From NCBI GenBank assembly GCA_958421655.1, contig CATZMG010000003.1, positions 1 through 54,820 of the forward strand: a stretch of DNA of 54,820 nt, written 5' to 3'. The notes under the pieces are model-generated. The model searched no databases, was not told where the DNA came from, and saw nothing but the letters and a program-made list of their open reading frames with translations. The stretch is from an uncultured Collinsella sp. (GTDB taxonomy: Bacteria; Actinomycetota; Coriobacteriia; Coriobacteriales; Coriobacteriaceae). Each line of letters opens with the position of its first letter. Position 1 is the stretch's first letter. The position numbers and the translations under genes are program-made. Positions 38,677 through 47,274 of this stretch are shown here, one piece after another.

Positions 38677-38705
38677 AATATAACGGAGCCTGAACTCGGT
38701 GGCAA
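38677..38705 (-). promoter_or_regulatory. Promoter of tRNA-Val
   Basis: On the minus strand TTGCCA (38705-38700), a 17-base spacer and TATATT (38682-38677) form a near-consensus promoter. Transcription would start near 38670, about 23 bases before the mature 5' end. Confidence 0.8.
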
Positions 38706-38936
38706 GAACATTTTTAAAAATCGCTTACATTGTGGAATTCGGGGGCTTCGTCATATCCATTTTAAAAGAGCCTGCTGCCGCGATTTGGCTGTCGCATAAT
38801 GCAAGGCCATTGCGGTATCGAGCTATGGAAAGACACCTGCGGAATTGTCCTACCGATAAGCGGACAAGCCTCCAGCTGGTGACTTCGCCGTGGTAAGGTA
38901 AGCCGAATTGTTTCCAGGCTGTTTCGGGGGTGTGGA

Positions 38937-39959
38937 ATGAGCAAAGAGTGTGTCGAGCAGGTCGAAGGCGCAGGGGCTTCGGTGCCGATGACCGATATAT
39001 CGAACATTGATGTGCCCGAGGGCACCGACGAGTTCAGCCGTAGCACCCGCCGCGCCTGGCGCGAGCGCCTGAACAGCGCTTCGACGCGCAAGATGATCAC
39101 GGGCGTCTTGGCTACGCTGGTGGGCGGTTCGTTTTGGGGCTTCTCGGGCACCAGCGCGAGCTTTCTGTTCGATACCTACCACGTCGATACCTTGTGGCTT
39201 ATGAGCGTGCGTCAGATTCTCGCCGGTCTACTCTTTATGGCCGTGGTTGTTACGCGCGACCGCGAGCGCCTGATTAAGCTCTGGACCACACCCGCCGATC
39301 GCAAGCAGCTGCTGCTCTTCACCGCCTTTGGCCTGCTGTTCAACCAGTTTTGCTATCTTTCGGCCGTGCGCCTGACTAATGCCGGAACCGCGACGGTACT
39401 CCAGTGCCTGCAGCTCGTTATCATCATGGGCTACGCCTGCGTGACCGATCGCCGCATGCCGCGTACTCGCGAAGTTATCGGCATTGGCCTGGCTCTGGGT
39501 GGAACCTTTTTAATCGCCACCGGCGGCGACCCCACCAGCCTGAATATCTCGCCGCTTGGCCTGGCAGCAGGTCTTATGTGTGCGGTCAGCGCCGCGTGTA
39601 TGGCGGTGATTCCCGCCAAGATCCTGCCCGAATACGGCAGCCCTATCGTCACGGGCTCGGCAATGCTCACGGCGGGCGTGGTCTCGTGTGTCTTCGTGCA
39701 GCCCTGGGCGCATATGCCGGCGCTCGACGCTGCCGGCATCGAGGCGCTCGCGGTGTTCGTGGTTATCGGCTCGTTTTTTGCTTACATGCTTTATATGCAG
39801 GGCGTTAAGGACATCGGCTCGGTGCGTGCGAGTCTCATCGGAACCGTGGAGCCCGTCTCGGCGACCATCACCAGCGCCGTTATGCTGGGCACGGTGTTTT
39901 TGCCGACCGACCTTATCGGCTTTGCCATGATCATCGTGATGATGTTCCTCACGGTGTAG
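38937..39959 (+). CDS. DMT-superfamily (EamA) transporter
   Basis: 340 residues. About 50 hydrophilic residues precede ten predicted membrane segments in two EamA repeats (VGGSFWGFSGTSASFLFDTY; LLFNQFCYLSAVRLTNAGTA; FAYMLYMQGVKDIGSVRASL). The substrate is unknown; family members move amino acids, nucleosides or other metabolites. The start is the ATG at 38937 after GGGGGTGTGG, but the ATG at 38988 would remove half of the hydrophilic leader and cannot be excluded. It is monocistronic. It is a distant paralogue of the transporter at 14829. Confidence 0.82.
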   Translation: MSKECVEQVEGAGASVPMTDISNIDVPEGTDEFSRSTRRAWRERLNSASTRKMITGVLATLVGGSFWGFSGTSASFLFDTYHVDTLWLMSVRQILAGLLFMAVVVTRDRERLIKLWTTPADRKQLLLFTAFGLLFNQFCYLSAVRLTNAGTATVLQCLQLVIIMGYACVTDRRMPRTREVIGIGLALGGTFLIATGGDPTSLNISPLGLAAGLMCAVSAACMAVIPAKILPEYGSPIVTGSAMLTAGVVSCVFVQPWAHMPALDAAGIEALAVFVVIGSFFAYMLYMQGVKDIGSVRASLIGTVEPVSATITSAVMLGTVFLPTDLIGFAMIIVMMFLTV

Positions 39960-40051
39960 CTGGCGCCGCTGCCAAGACGGAAAAGGTGTTGTGCCGCATT
40001 TTCGCCAATTGATGTCCGTGTCTGGAGTTTAGCTGTCGATGCTCAAAATGC

Positions 40052-40057
40052 TATAAT
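40052..40057 (+). promoter_or_regulatory. Extended -10 promoter before the DUF4012 gene
   Basis: TGCTATAAT is a consensus extended -10 (TATAAT at 40052-40057). A weak TTAGCT lies 17 bases upstream. It lies about 50 bases before the start codon at 40109. Confidence 0.7.
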
Positions 40058-40108
40058 CTAGTAACGTTATGGACTTTTTCATTGCGACTCAATTGCGAGG
40101 ATTTCTTT

Positions 40109-42421
40109 ATGGCTGGTAATCACTTTAAGGGCAGCGATAGCGGCCGTCCTGCAGTTCCGCCGCGTCCGAACGGGGCTGGTAAGGCCGGCACGCCGGGCGG
40201 CGCTGGACAGGGCGGTTCCGGTAAGCGCGTGTCCCCGGGCGAGACAGCGATGTTTACCGCTCTGTACGAGCAGTCTCAAAAGGCAAAAAAGACCGGCCGT
40301 GCAAGAGGGAATGTCTTTGCGGGCGGTGCAACCTCCACGTCGCAGCCGAGCGGGGCTCCTTCGGTACCCGCGAACAACGCAGGTGCTGCCAACGCCGCGA
40401 ATGCCGCCGGCAACGTTAATGCCGACAAGGCCGCCAACAATACTCCCTCTGCCGGTGGCGCGGGGCTTACGGGTAACCTTGGCACGATTTACACCGGCGC
40501 CTCCGAGACTGGCACGTTCGCCCGCCTGGATGATGGCGGTGCCGAGTTTGCGGGCTCGGGTTCCAAGGAAGATTATTACGATTTTGGCTTGAACTACGGT
40601 GGCGACGCTTCGCCGAGTTCGACCTCTGACGGTCTGGTCCGTCATCGCCATCGCAAGGGCGAGCGCAAAAAGCGTCACACCGGCGCCATTATTGCCGTTG
40701 TAGTCGCGGTGCTTCTCGTTGCGCTTGGCGCAAGCGGCTTTATGCTGCTTAACTCGGCAAAGACCGTAAAGAGCGAAGCGAAGGAGGCTGTCGAGATCGT
40801 CGGTGGCCTTAAGGACAAGGTCACGTCGGGCGATTTTTCGACGCTGCCTGACGACGCGAAGAAGATCGATGAGCTCTGCGACAGCATGAAGGCGGAGACC
40901 TCGAGCCCGCTGTGGACGGCGGCATCGTTTATCCCGGTGTATGGCAGTGACATCAACGCAGCCCGCACCATGATCGACGCCCTGTCCGATGTCTCGAGCA
41001 ACGCGCTGGTTCCCATGGCCGACAACCTTTCGCAGGCCACGCCCGGCAAGCTGTTCCAGGACGGCATGATTAACGTGTCCGCGCTGCAGGCGGTCGCCGA
41101 TTCGCTTTCCAGCAGCTCGAAGGTGTTCAAGAGCGCCAACGAGAAGGTCCAGGGCATTGGCGATACTCATATTTCCCAGGTGACCGAGCTGGTCGATAAG
41201 GCCAAGGACGGCTTTGCCACCCTCAACGGTGCGGTTGACGCGGCGGAGAAGGTCGCCCCCGTCCTTCCCCAGATGCTCGGCGCCAACGGCCAGACGCGCA
41301 ACTACCTTATGTACGCCATGAACAACGTCGAGATTCGTGCTTGCGGCGGCTTTGGCGGTTCGCAGGGCCTGATTTCGGTCACTGACGGCCAGATGTCGAT
41401 TGGCGAGTTTGTTCCCCGCATTGGACTCAGCGAGGATGAGGCAGTCGAGAGCGTCGACGAAGAGGATGAGGCGCTGTTCGGCAACCACAGTAACCTGTAC
41501 AACTCGGGCAATACCTATTCGCCTGATTGGCCCCGCAACTCGCAGCGTGTCGCCGCGCTGTGGAAGTCCCAGTATGGACAGGACGCTGATGGCGTCATCG
41601 GTATCGACCCGGTGTTCCTGCAGTATCTGCTGGGCCTGGTCGGTAACGTGTCACTGCCCGACGGAACGGTTGTCGACGGCACCAACGCCGCAAAGGTCCT
41701 CATGCACGATGTGTACTGGAACTATCCGGTCGAGGAGTCTGACGGCATCTTTGCATCCGTCGCCAGCGCTGCCTTCGACAAGATCCTTGGCGGTATCGGC
41801 GATGTCGATGTTACGAAGCTTGTCAGCGCCGTTGAGCGCGGTGCCGAAGAGGGCCGCCTGATCGCGTGGATGAGAAACGATGATGAGCAGAGTGCCATCA
41901 AAGAGACGGGCATTGACGCTTCGCTGCCCGATCCGGATGACCCGAGTGCCGATCCTGTTGCCGGCGTTTACTTTAACAACCTGAGCTTCTCCAAGCTCGA
42001 CTGGTATCTGAACGCCGACACGCAGATCGGCCAGGGCATCAAGAACGGCGACGGCACGTGCTCGTATCGCATCACCGTTACTCTGACGAACATCATGACG
42101 CAGGAGGAGGCAGGCAAGCTGCCCGACTACGTTGCGGCGAGCGCACCCGATGCCGCGCGTGACGACGAACGCCTGAATGTCTCGTTGTTTGCCCCGACGG
42201 GCGGCAACATCAGTGACCTTACGGTTGAGGGCACACAGTTTGGTCTTGGCGCCGCTACGTGGCATGGAATCCCCTTCTATTCGGGCACCGTTGACCTGCA
42301 TGCTGGCGAGACGACGACGATCACGTATACGCTGACCACGTCGGCCGAGGCGGGGGACAAGCCGCTTACGCTGCGTCAGACTCCTACATGCCAGGCGGCT
42401 CGCGACAGCGCGTCGGCGTAG
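40109..42421 (+). CDS. DUF4012-domain membrane-anchored protein
   Basis: 770 residues. Residues 1-~185 are a low-complexity cytosolic region rich in Gly, Ala, Asn, Pro and Ser. A basic stop-transfer sequence (RHRHRKGERKKRH) and one membrane segment at ~192-214 follow, then a large extracellular domain. The DUF4012 core is recognised by NYLMYAMNNVEIRACGGFGG and SQGLISVTDG (near 400), and NSQRVAALWKSQYGQDADGV. DUF4012 proteins occur with cell-surface polysaccharide genes in Gram-positive bacteria; the biochemical role is not known. The start is the ATG at 40109 with GCGAGGA upstream. It precedes glmM, which feeds UDP-GlcNAc synthesis. Confidence 0.82.
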   Translation: MAGNHFKGSDSGRPAVPPRPNGAGKAGTPGGAGQGGSGKRVSPGETAMFTALYEQSQKAKKTGRARGNVFAGGATSTSQPSGAPSVPANNAGAANAANAAGNVNADKAANNTPSAGGAGLTGNLGTIYTGASETGTFARLDDGGAEFAGSGSKEDYYDFGLNYGGDASPSSTSDGLVRHRHRKGERKKRHTGAIIAVVVAVLLVALGASGFMLLNSAKTVKSEAKEAVEIVGGLKDKVTSGDFSTLPDDAKKIDELCDSMKAETSSPLWTAASFIPVYGSDINAARTMIDALSDVSSNALVPMADNLSQATPGKLFQDGMINVSALQAVADSLSSSSKVFKSANEKVQGIGDTHISQVTELVDKAKDGFATLNGAVDAAEKVAPVLPQMLGANGQTRNYLMYAMNNVEIRACGGFGGSQGLISVTDGQMSIGEFVPRIGLSEDEAVESVDEEDEALFGNHSNLYNSGNTYSPDWPRNSQRVAALWKSQYGQDADGVIGIDPVFLQYLLGLVGNVSLPDGTVVDGTNAAKVLMHDVYWNYPVEESDGIFASVASAAFDKILGGIGDVDVTKLVSAVERGAEEGRLIAWMRNDDEQSAIKETGIDASLPDPDDPSADPVAGVYFNNLSFSKLDWYLNADTQIGQGIKNGDGTCSYRITVTLTNIMTQEEAGKLPDYVAASAPDAARDDERLNVSLFAPTGGNISDLTVEGTQFGLGAATWHGIPFYSGTVDLHAGETTTITYTLTTSAEAGDKPLTLRQTPTCQAARDSASA

Positions 42422-42458
42422 GGTTTTTCTGGTAGCGCAGATAATCGAGTACCATTTT

Positions 42459-42490
42459 GGGGCGGACAGGCAATCTGTTCGCCCCTATTT
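42459..42490 (+). terminator. Terminator-like hairpin upstream of glmM
   Basis: GGGGCGGACAG (42459-42469) pairs with CTGTTCGCCCC (42475-42485) with one G-U wobble, followed by TATTTTG. It separates the DUF4012 gene from glmM and ends 15 bases before the glmM start, so glmM readthrough would be attenuated. Confidence 0.8.
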
Positions 42491-42504
42491 TGTAAGGAGA
42501 GCGC

Positions 42505-43836
42505 ATGAAGTACTTTGGCACCGACGGCTTTCGCGGTGAGGCCAACGTTGGGCTGACGGTAGAGCACGCTTATAAGATTGGCCGTTTTGTGGGCTGGTAT
42601 TACGGCGCCAACCGCGAGCGCAAGGCACGCGTGATCGTGGGCAAGGACACGCGTCGCTCGAGTTATATGTTTGAGGCGGCGCTGGTGAGCGGCCTGGTCG
42701 CGAGCGGTGCGGACGCCTATATGCTGCATGTGATCCCGACGCCGGGCGTAGCGCATCAGACTGTGGAAGGCTGCTTCGATTGCGGCATCATGATCAGCGC
42801 GAGCCACAACCCGTTTTGCGATAACGGCATTAAGCTCGTCAACAGCGACGGCTTTAAGATGGACGAGGACGTACTGGAGCTCATCGAGGACTATATCGAT
42901 GGCAAGAGCGAGGTGCCGCTGGCAACGGGCAACCACATCGGCGCCACGGTGGACTACATGCAGGGTCGCAACCGCTACATTGCTTCGCTCATCGCCAGCG
43001 CGAACTTTTCGCTGCAGGGCGTCAAGATCGGTATCGACTGCGCCAACGGCTCGGCATCCTCGGTGGCCAAGCCGGTGTTCGACGCACTGGGCGCCGATGT
43101 GCGCGTGATCAATGCCGCGCCCGACGGCTTTAACATCAATGTCGACTGCGGCTCTACGCATATTGAGCGTCTGCAGCGCCACGTGGTGGAGCAGGGCCTG
43201 GATGTGGGTTTTGCCTACGATGGCGATGCCGACCGCTGCCTGGCCGTGGACGAGCGCGGCCGCGTGGTCGACGGTGACCAGATCCTGTACGTGTGCGGTG
43301 TGTACCTGAACAAGCACGGGCGTCTCTCGGGCGGTACCGTGGTGCCGACGATCGCCAGCAACTTTGGCCTGATCAAGTCGTTGGAGCTTGCCGGACTGAG
43401 CGCCGTGACCAGCGGCGTGGGCGACCGTCACGTGTATGCCAAGATGCGCGAGGGCGGCTACAGCCTGGGCGGCGAGCAGACGGGCCATACGATCTTTGGC
43501 GATATCGAGCGCACGGGCGACGGCATTATGACCTCGCTGCGCGTGATGGAAGTGATTCGTGCCGAGCGCGAGACGCTCTCGCAGCTCACGGCTCCGTGCA
43601 AGCTGCTGCCACAGGCGCAGGTGGCCGTGCACGTGGCGGACAAGGACGCCGCGCTCGAGAATATGGGCGTGCAGAACGCCATCGCCGAGGCCGAGGCTGC
43701 GCTGGCAGGCGAGGGCCGCGTGCTCGTGCGCAAGAGCGGAACCGAGTCGGTTATCCGCGTGCTGGCCGAGGCGCCCGACCAAGCATCCGCCGATGCCGCC
43801 ATGAAGCGCATCGCCAACGCGCTGGAAGCTCTGTAA
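42505..43836 (+). CDS. Phosphoglucosamine mutase
   Basis: 443 residues. It interconverts glucosamine 6-phosphate and 1-phosphate for peptidoglycan precursors. The phosphoserine is Ser100 in MISASHNPFCDNGIK, the magnesium loop is DGDADRCL (residues ~239-246), the sugar loop GGEQTGH (~324-330), and the phosphate-binding tail RKSGTESVIRV. The N-terminus KYFGTDGFRGEAN is typical. The ribosome-binding site is AAGGAGAGCGC. It converges on the M32 peptidase gene. Confidence 0.96.
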   Translation: MKYFGTDGFRGEANVGLTVEHAYKIGRFVGWYYGANRERKARVIVGKDTRRSSYMFEAALVSGLVASGADAYMLHVIPTPGVAHQTVEGCFDCGIMISASHNPFCDNGIKLVNSDGFKMDEDVLELIEDYIDGKSEVPLATGNHIGATVDYMQGRNRYIASLIASANFSLQGVKIGIDCANGSASSVAKPVFDALGADVRVINAAPDGFNINVDCGSTHIERLQRHVVEQGLDVGFAYDGDADRCLAVDERGRVVDGDQILYVCGVYLNKHGRLSGGTVVPTIASNFGLIKSLELAGLSAVTSGVGDRHVYAKMREGGYSLGGEQTGHTIFGDIERTGDGIMTSLRVMEVIRAERETLSQLTAPCKLLPQAQVAVHVADKDAALENMGVQNAIAEAEAALAGEGRVLVRKSGTESVIRVLAEAPDQASADAAMKRIANALEAL

Positions 43837-43838
43837 GG

Positions 43839-43867
43839 TAGTCATTGGGGACGTTCTTAAACAACTA
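43839..43867. repeat. Dispersed repeat family B, single copy
   Basis: TAGTCATTGGGGACGTTCTT then AAACAACTA. It is near-palindromic (TAGTCATT / AACAACTA) and begins two bases after the glmM stop. It matches 14640-14668 and 23237-23266. Confidence 0.7.
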
Positions 43868-43872
43868 GGTGG

Positions 43873-43911
43873 AAAGGGGGCGCTGCGGATTGGTTCCGCG
43901 GCGTCCCCTTT
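43873..43911. terminator. Bidirectional terminator between glmM and the M32 gene
   Basis: A 17-bp stem (43873-43889 with 43895-43911, two G-U wobbles) whose ends are AAAGGGG and CCCCTTT, around a 5-base loop. It lies between convergent stops and can serve both strands. Confidence 0.85.
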
Positions 43912-43933
43912 GCGTTGGCGTGTCGGTTATGCC

Positions 43934-45508
43934 TTACAGCTCGTACAGCGTGGTAAACTTGTCCTGCAGGTAGCTGCAGTAGTAGCGGGCGTCAAAGTCC
44001 ATGCCGCACGCGCCCTTGATGAGCTCCGGTGCGTCCTTGGCACGGCCCCACTGCCAAATGTGCTCGCCCAGCCAGGCACGGACGGGCGCCAAATCGCCGC
44101 TCGCACAGGCACCGGTAAGGTCGACGCCGTCGCGGCACATGGCCGGCACAAACATAGCGTCGTAGGCGCTACCCAGCGCATACGTGGGGAAGTAGCCAAA
44201 CGAGCCACCGCTCCAGTGCGTATCCTGCAGGCAGCCGTGCGTGTCGTCGGGAACGGGAATGCCCAGGTACTCATCCATAAAGCGATTCCAAAGCGCGGGG
44301 ATGTCCTTGGCCGTGGCCTCGCCGGCAAACAGCATGCGCTCGATCTCGTAGCGCACCATAACGTGCAGCGGATAAGTGAGCTCGTCCGCCTCGGTGCGGA
44401 TCAGCGACGGCCGTGCGATGTTCACGGCATGGTAGAGCGTATCCTCGTCCACACTGCCATAGACCTCGGGCGCGTGACGGCGCAGCACCTCGAGCAGCGG
44501 GCCCATAAAGGCGCGGCTGCGACCCACGGTGTTCTCGAAAAAGCGGCTCTGGCTCTCGTGGATGCCCATGGAAGTGCCGCCCTCCAGGCGGGTGCGCGCA
44601 TAGGCAGGATTGACGCCCAGCTCGTACATGGCGTGTCCCGCCTCGTGGATGATGCTGTAGACGTTGGAGATGCAGTCGTCCTCGTAGATGTGCGTCGCGA
44701 TGCGCGCGTCGCCCACGGCAAAGCCCTCGCTAAACGGGTGCTCGGTAAAGGCAAGCGTGGTGTCGTTCAGGTCCAGGCCGACGAGCTTCATAAGGTCGAA
44801 GCTCATGGCGCGCTGGGCGGCCTCGGGCACGCGGGCGTGCAAAAAGTCGGCAGCGGGCTGCTGGCCGCGCTCGCCGATGGCGTGCACGAGCGGCACGACC
44901 GTCGCCTTGACCTCATCGCAAAACGCATCGAAGCTCTTGGCGGAAAGGCCGCGCTCGTACTGGTCGAGCCAAACATCGTATGGGTCGCGCTTGGGGTCCA
45001 TGAGCTCGGCCTGATGCTTAAGTTGGGCGACGATTCTATCCACATAGGGCTCAAAGCTCGCCCAGTCATTGGCCGTCTTGGCCTTGTGCCACACGGCGTC
45101 GGCCTCGCAGGTGAGCCTGGTCCAGGCCTCGGCCTCCTCGGTGGGAATGACGCTCGCTTCGCGCTGGTCGCGGCCGAGTACGCGGATCTCGTCGAGCAGC
45201 TGCGGGTCGTCGATCTTGCCGCCGGCGACGGTTTCGCGTGCCAGCGAGCGCACAAGTTCGACAGACTTTTCGCTGGTCAGGAGCTTATGATGCTCGCCGG
45301 CAAGGGTGCCCATGGCGTCGGCGCGCGCTGCGGCGCCGTTGGCGGGGGCAATGGTCGCGCCGTCAAACTCGGCAATCTTGAGCAGGTACTCGCGGGTCCA
45401 CAGCTTGCCCTCGAGCTTGCGGAATTTTTTGACGGCCTTATCGACCTTCATGCTTTTGGGCGTCTTGCCCGCTGCGGGCTCGGCCTTCTTATCGTGCTTC
45501 TTTCCCAT
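43934..45508 (-). CDS. M32 carboxypeptidase (thermostable carboxypeptidase Taq type)
   Basis: 524 residues. The zinc motif HExxH is His288-Glu289-Ala-Gly-His292 in SIIHEAGHAMYELG, and GIHESQSRFFEN supplies the downstream glutamate ligand. Other family segments are HPFSEGFAVGDARIATHIYE, PLHVMVRYEIERMLF and DTHWSGGSFGYFPTYALG. The enzyme removes C-terminal residues, with broad specificity except proline. The N-terminal ~35 residues are Lys-rich and extra to the family core. The start is the ATG at 45508 after AAGGATATGGT; the longer reading has no ribosome-binding site. Confidence 0.93.
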   Translation of the reverse strand: MGKKHDKKAEPAAGKTPKSMKVDKAVKKFRKLEGKLWTREYLLKIAEFDGATIAPANGAAARADAMGTLAGEHHKLLTSEKSVELVRSLARETVAGGKIDDPQLLDEIRVLGRDQREASVIPTEEAEAWTRLTCEADAVWHKAKTANDWASFEPYVDRIVAQLKHQAELMDPKRDPYDVWLDQYERGLSAKSFDAFCDEVKATVVPLVHAIGERGQQPAADFLHARVPEAAQRAMSFDLMKLVGLDLNDTTLAFTEHPFSEGFAVGDARIATHIYEDDCISNVYSIIHEAGHAMYELGVNPAYARTRLEGGTSMGIHESQSRFFENTVGRSRAFMGPLLEVLRRHAPEVYGSVDEDTLYHAVNIARPSLIRTEADELTYPLHVMVRYEIERMLFAGEATAKDIPALWNRFMDEYLGIPVPDDTHGCLQDTHWSGGSFGYFPTYALGSAYDAMFVPAMCRDGVDLTGACASGDLAPVRAWLGEHIWQWGRAKDAPELIKGACGMDFDARYYCSYLQDKFTTLYEL

Positions 45509-45639
45509 ACCATATCCTTGATCTCGCGAACCGAGCGCCACGGATGGGCGCACGGCCAGTTTACACAGCTACCTGCCTTGTACCCAGCACGAACAAAACG
45601 GAACGCGGCGATATGCCCAAACAATGTGGTATCCTGTAG

Positions 45640-45927
45640 CCCAATGCGTTGACGGAGAGGGTTTTGCCCGCCGCGTCGCCGGCAAGAGAGGGAAGGTCAT
45701 GGGCTGTAAGCCTTCCTGCGGTGGCAAGGGCCAAGCGTTCACTCCCGAGCAGCGACCTCAACGGGCACGCGGCCGGCGGCGGCGATGTCCCCAGTAGGGA
45801 AGCCGTGAGCCTCGCGACAAGGGGCAAAGAGTGGGCGCGGCGGGCCAGACATCCGCCGGGTCAAACAAGGTGGTACCGCGGAATTCAACCGTCCTTGGGC
45901 AATGCACATGCCCGAGGACGGTTTTTT
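45640..45927 (+). promoter_or_regulatory. T-box riboswitch leader of pheST
   Basis: The antiterminator T-box sequence GGTGGTACCGCG is at 45869-45880, followed at once by an intrinsic terminator. Upstream, AGAGAGGG...CTCCCGAGC can close stem I, and CAGTAGGGAAGCC matches the stem III region. The specifier is probably TTC (45738-45740, Phe) within GCGTTCACTCCC. Uncharged tRNA-Phe would stabilise the antiterminator and allow pheS expression. TATCCT near 45630 may be the -10. The 5' limit is approximate. Confidence 0.9.
45889..45927 (+). terminator. Regulated terminator of the T-box
   Basis: CCGTCCTTGGGC (45889-45900) pairs with GCCCGAGGACGG (45910-45921) with one mismatch, followed by TTTTTT. 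It would compete with the antiterminator that contains 45869-45880. Confidence 0.92.
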
Positions 45928-46013
45928 GTTACCGAACCGGGCCGCGTTTTCGCAACGTCAGACGGCGGCAGCCGCCTCGGCAAGCGGGGAGCGCGAGAGA
46001 CGAAAGGGAAGAC

Positions 46014-47090
46014 ATGAGTCTGATTGATGATCTGGTCAAACTCGAGGAAGAGGCCAAGGAGCTCGTCGCAGGCGCCGACGACGCCGCAAAGCTCGAGGCC
46101 GCGCGCGTTGAGCTGCTCGGCCGCAAGGGCCGCATCACCGGCCTGATGCGCATGATGGGCAAGCTCGCCCCCGAGGATCGTCCCGTGATGGGCAAGCGCG
46201 CCAACGAGATGCGCCAGCTGATCGAGGGCATGCTCGACGAGCGCACCACCGAGATGAAGGCCGCCGCCCTCAAGCACGCACTCGAGCACGAGGCCGTCGA
46301 CATCACGCTACCGGGTATCCGTCCGCAGATCGGCCACCAGCACCTGATCAAGCAGATCATCGAGGAGGCCGAGGACATCTTCTGCGGCATCGGCTACACC
46401 GTCGAGTCTGGCCCCATGGTCGACACCTCCTATTACAACTTCACCGCGCTCAACGCCCCCATGGATCACCCGAGCCGCTCGGCCCGCGATACCTTCTATG
46501 TGGTCGACAACAACCCCGGCAGCGTCGCGCACCCCGAGGCTCACGCCCACGGCGAGTCCGACGTGCTGCTGCGCACCCAGACCTCGGGCGTGCAGATCCA
46601 CACCATGGAGTCGCAGAAGCCGCCCATCTACATGATCTGCCCGGGCACCGTCTACCGTCCCGACACGGCCGACGCCTGCCACCTGCCGCAGTTCAACCAG
46701 ATCGAGGGCCTGGTCGTCGACGAGGGCATCACCTTTGGCGATCTTAAGGGTACGCTCGACTACTTTGTTAAGTGCATGTTTGGCGAGGACCGCAAGACGC
46801 GTTACCGCCCGCACTTCTTCCCCTTCACCGAGCCGAGCTGCGAGGTAGACGTGAGCTGCCACGTGTGCGGCGGCAAGGGCTGCAACTTCTGCAAGCACAG
46901 CGGCTGGATCGAGATTCTGGGCTGCGGCATGGTCGACCCCAACGTCCTGATTAACTGCGGCATCGACCCCGAGAAGTACACCGGCTTCGCCTTTGGTATT
47001 GGCGCCGAGCGCGTCGCGGCCCTGCGCTACGACCTGCCCGACCTGCGCACGCTCATGACAGGCGATATGCGCTTCCTGAACCAATTTTAG
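46014..47090 (+). CDS. Phenylalanyl-tRNA synthetase, alpha subunit
   Basis: 358 residues, class II catalytic subunit. The N-terminal coiled coil (~1-90) binds tRNA-Phe. The catalytic domain shows GPMVDTSYYNFTALNAPMDH (motif 1 region), RTQTSGVQIHTMESQKPPI, PGTVYRPDTADACHLPQFNQ (motif 2) and FGIGAERVAALRYDLPDLR (motif 3). A cysteine-rich loop CHVCGGKGCNFCKHSGWIEI is also found in many bacterial PheS proteins. The start is the ATG at 46014 after AAAGGGAAG. Expression is controlled by the T-box. pheT follows after a 184-base spacer. Confidence 0.96.
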   Translation: MSLIDDLVKLEEEAKELVAGADDAAKLEAARVELLGRKGRITGLMRMMGKLAPEDRPVMGKRANEMRQLIEGMLDERTTEMKAAALKHALEHEAVDITLPGIRPQIGHQHLIKQIIEEAEDIFCGIGYTVESGPMVDTSYYNFTALNAPMDHPSRSARDTFYVVDNNPGSVAHPEAHAHGESDVLLRTQTSGVQIHTMESQKPPIYMICPGTVYRPDTADACHLPQFNQIEGLVVDEGITFGDLKGTLDYFVKCMFGEDRKTRYRPHFFPFTEPSCEVDVSCHVCGGKGCNFCKHSGWIEILGCGMVDPNVLINCGIDPEKYTGFAFGIGAERVAALRYDLPDLRTLMTGDMRFLNQF

Positions 47091-47274
47091 GCTGCGGCTT
47101 GCCCAAGCACGGCACCTCGGCGCTCATTCGTCGCTTGCGTACCAAAGTACGCGGCGCTCCTCTTTCGGGCCGATCTGCCGCACTTGGACAACCCTCGCTT
47201 TGTAAGGAATGTTCACAAAGTTGAAGTTTCCACCTGCATCTCTTCGCAGGCTTTCAGTATGAAAGGAGAGCTAG
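47091..47274 (+). repeat. pheS-pheT spacer with repeat-like sequence
   Basis: A small hairpin GCGTAC-CAAA-GTACGC (47137-47152) lies between two GGCGCTC copies, followed by CGGGCCGATCTGCCGCACTT and GGACAACC, a divergent relative of the family A tail (GGGCCGACGCTGC...TTGGACAATC). The pheT ribosome-binding site AAAGGAGAG is at the end. No gene is inside. Confidence 0.5.

Noticed and set aside
43910..45652. A 580-codon plus-strand frame
   Set aside because: Antisense to the M32 carboxypeptidase, which carries HExxH; no ribosome-binding site or domain in the plus-strand frame.
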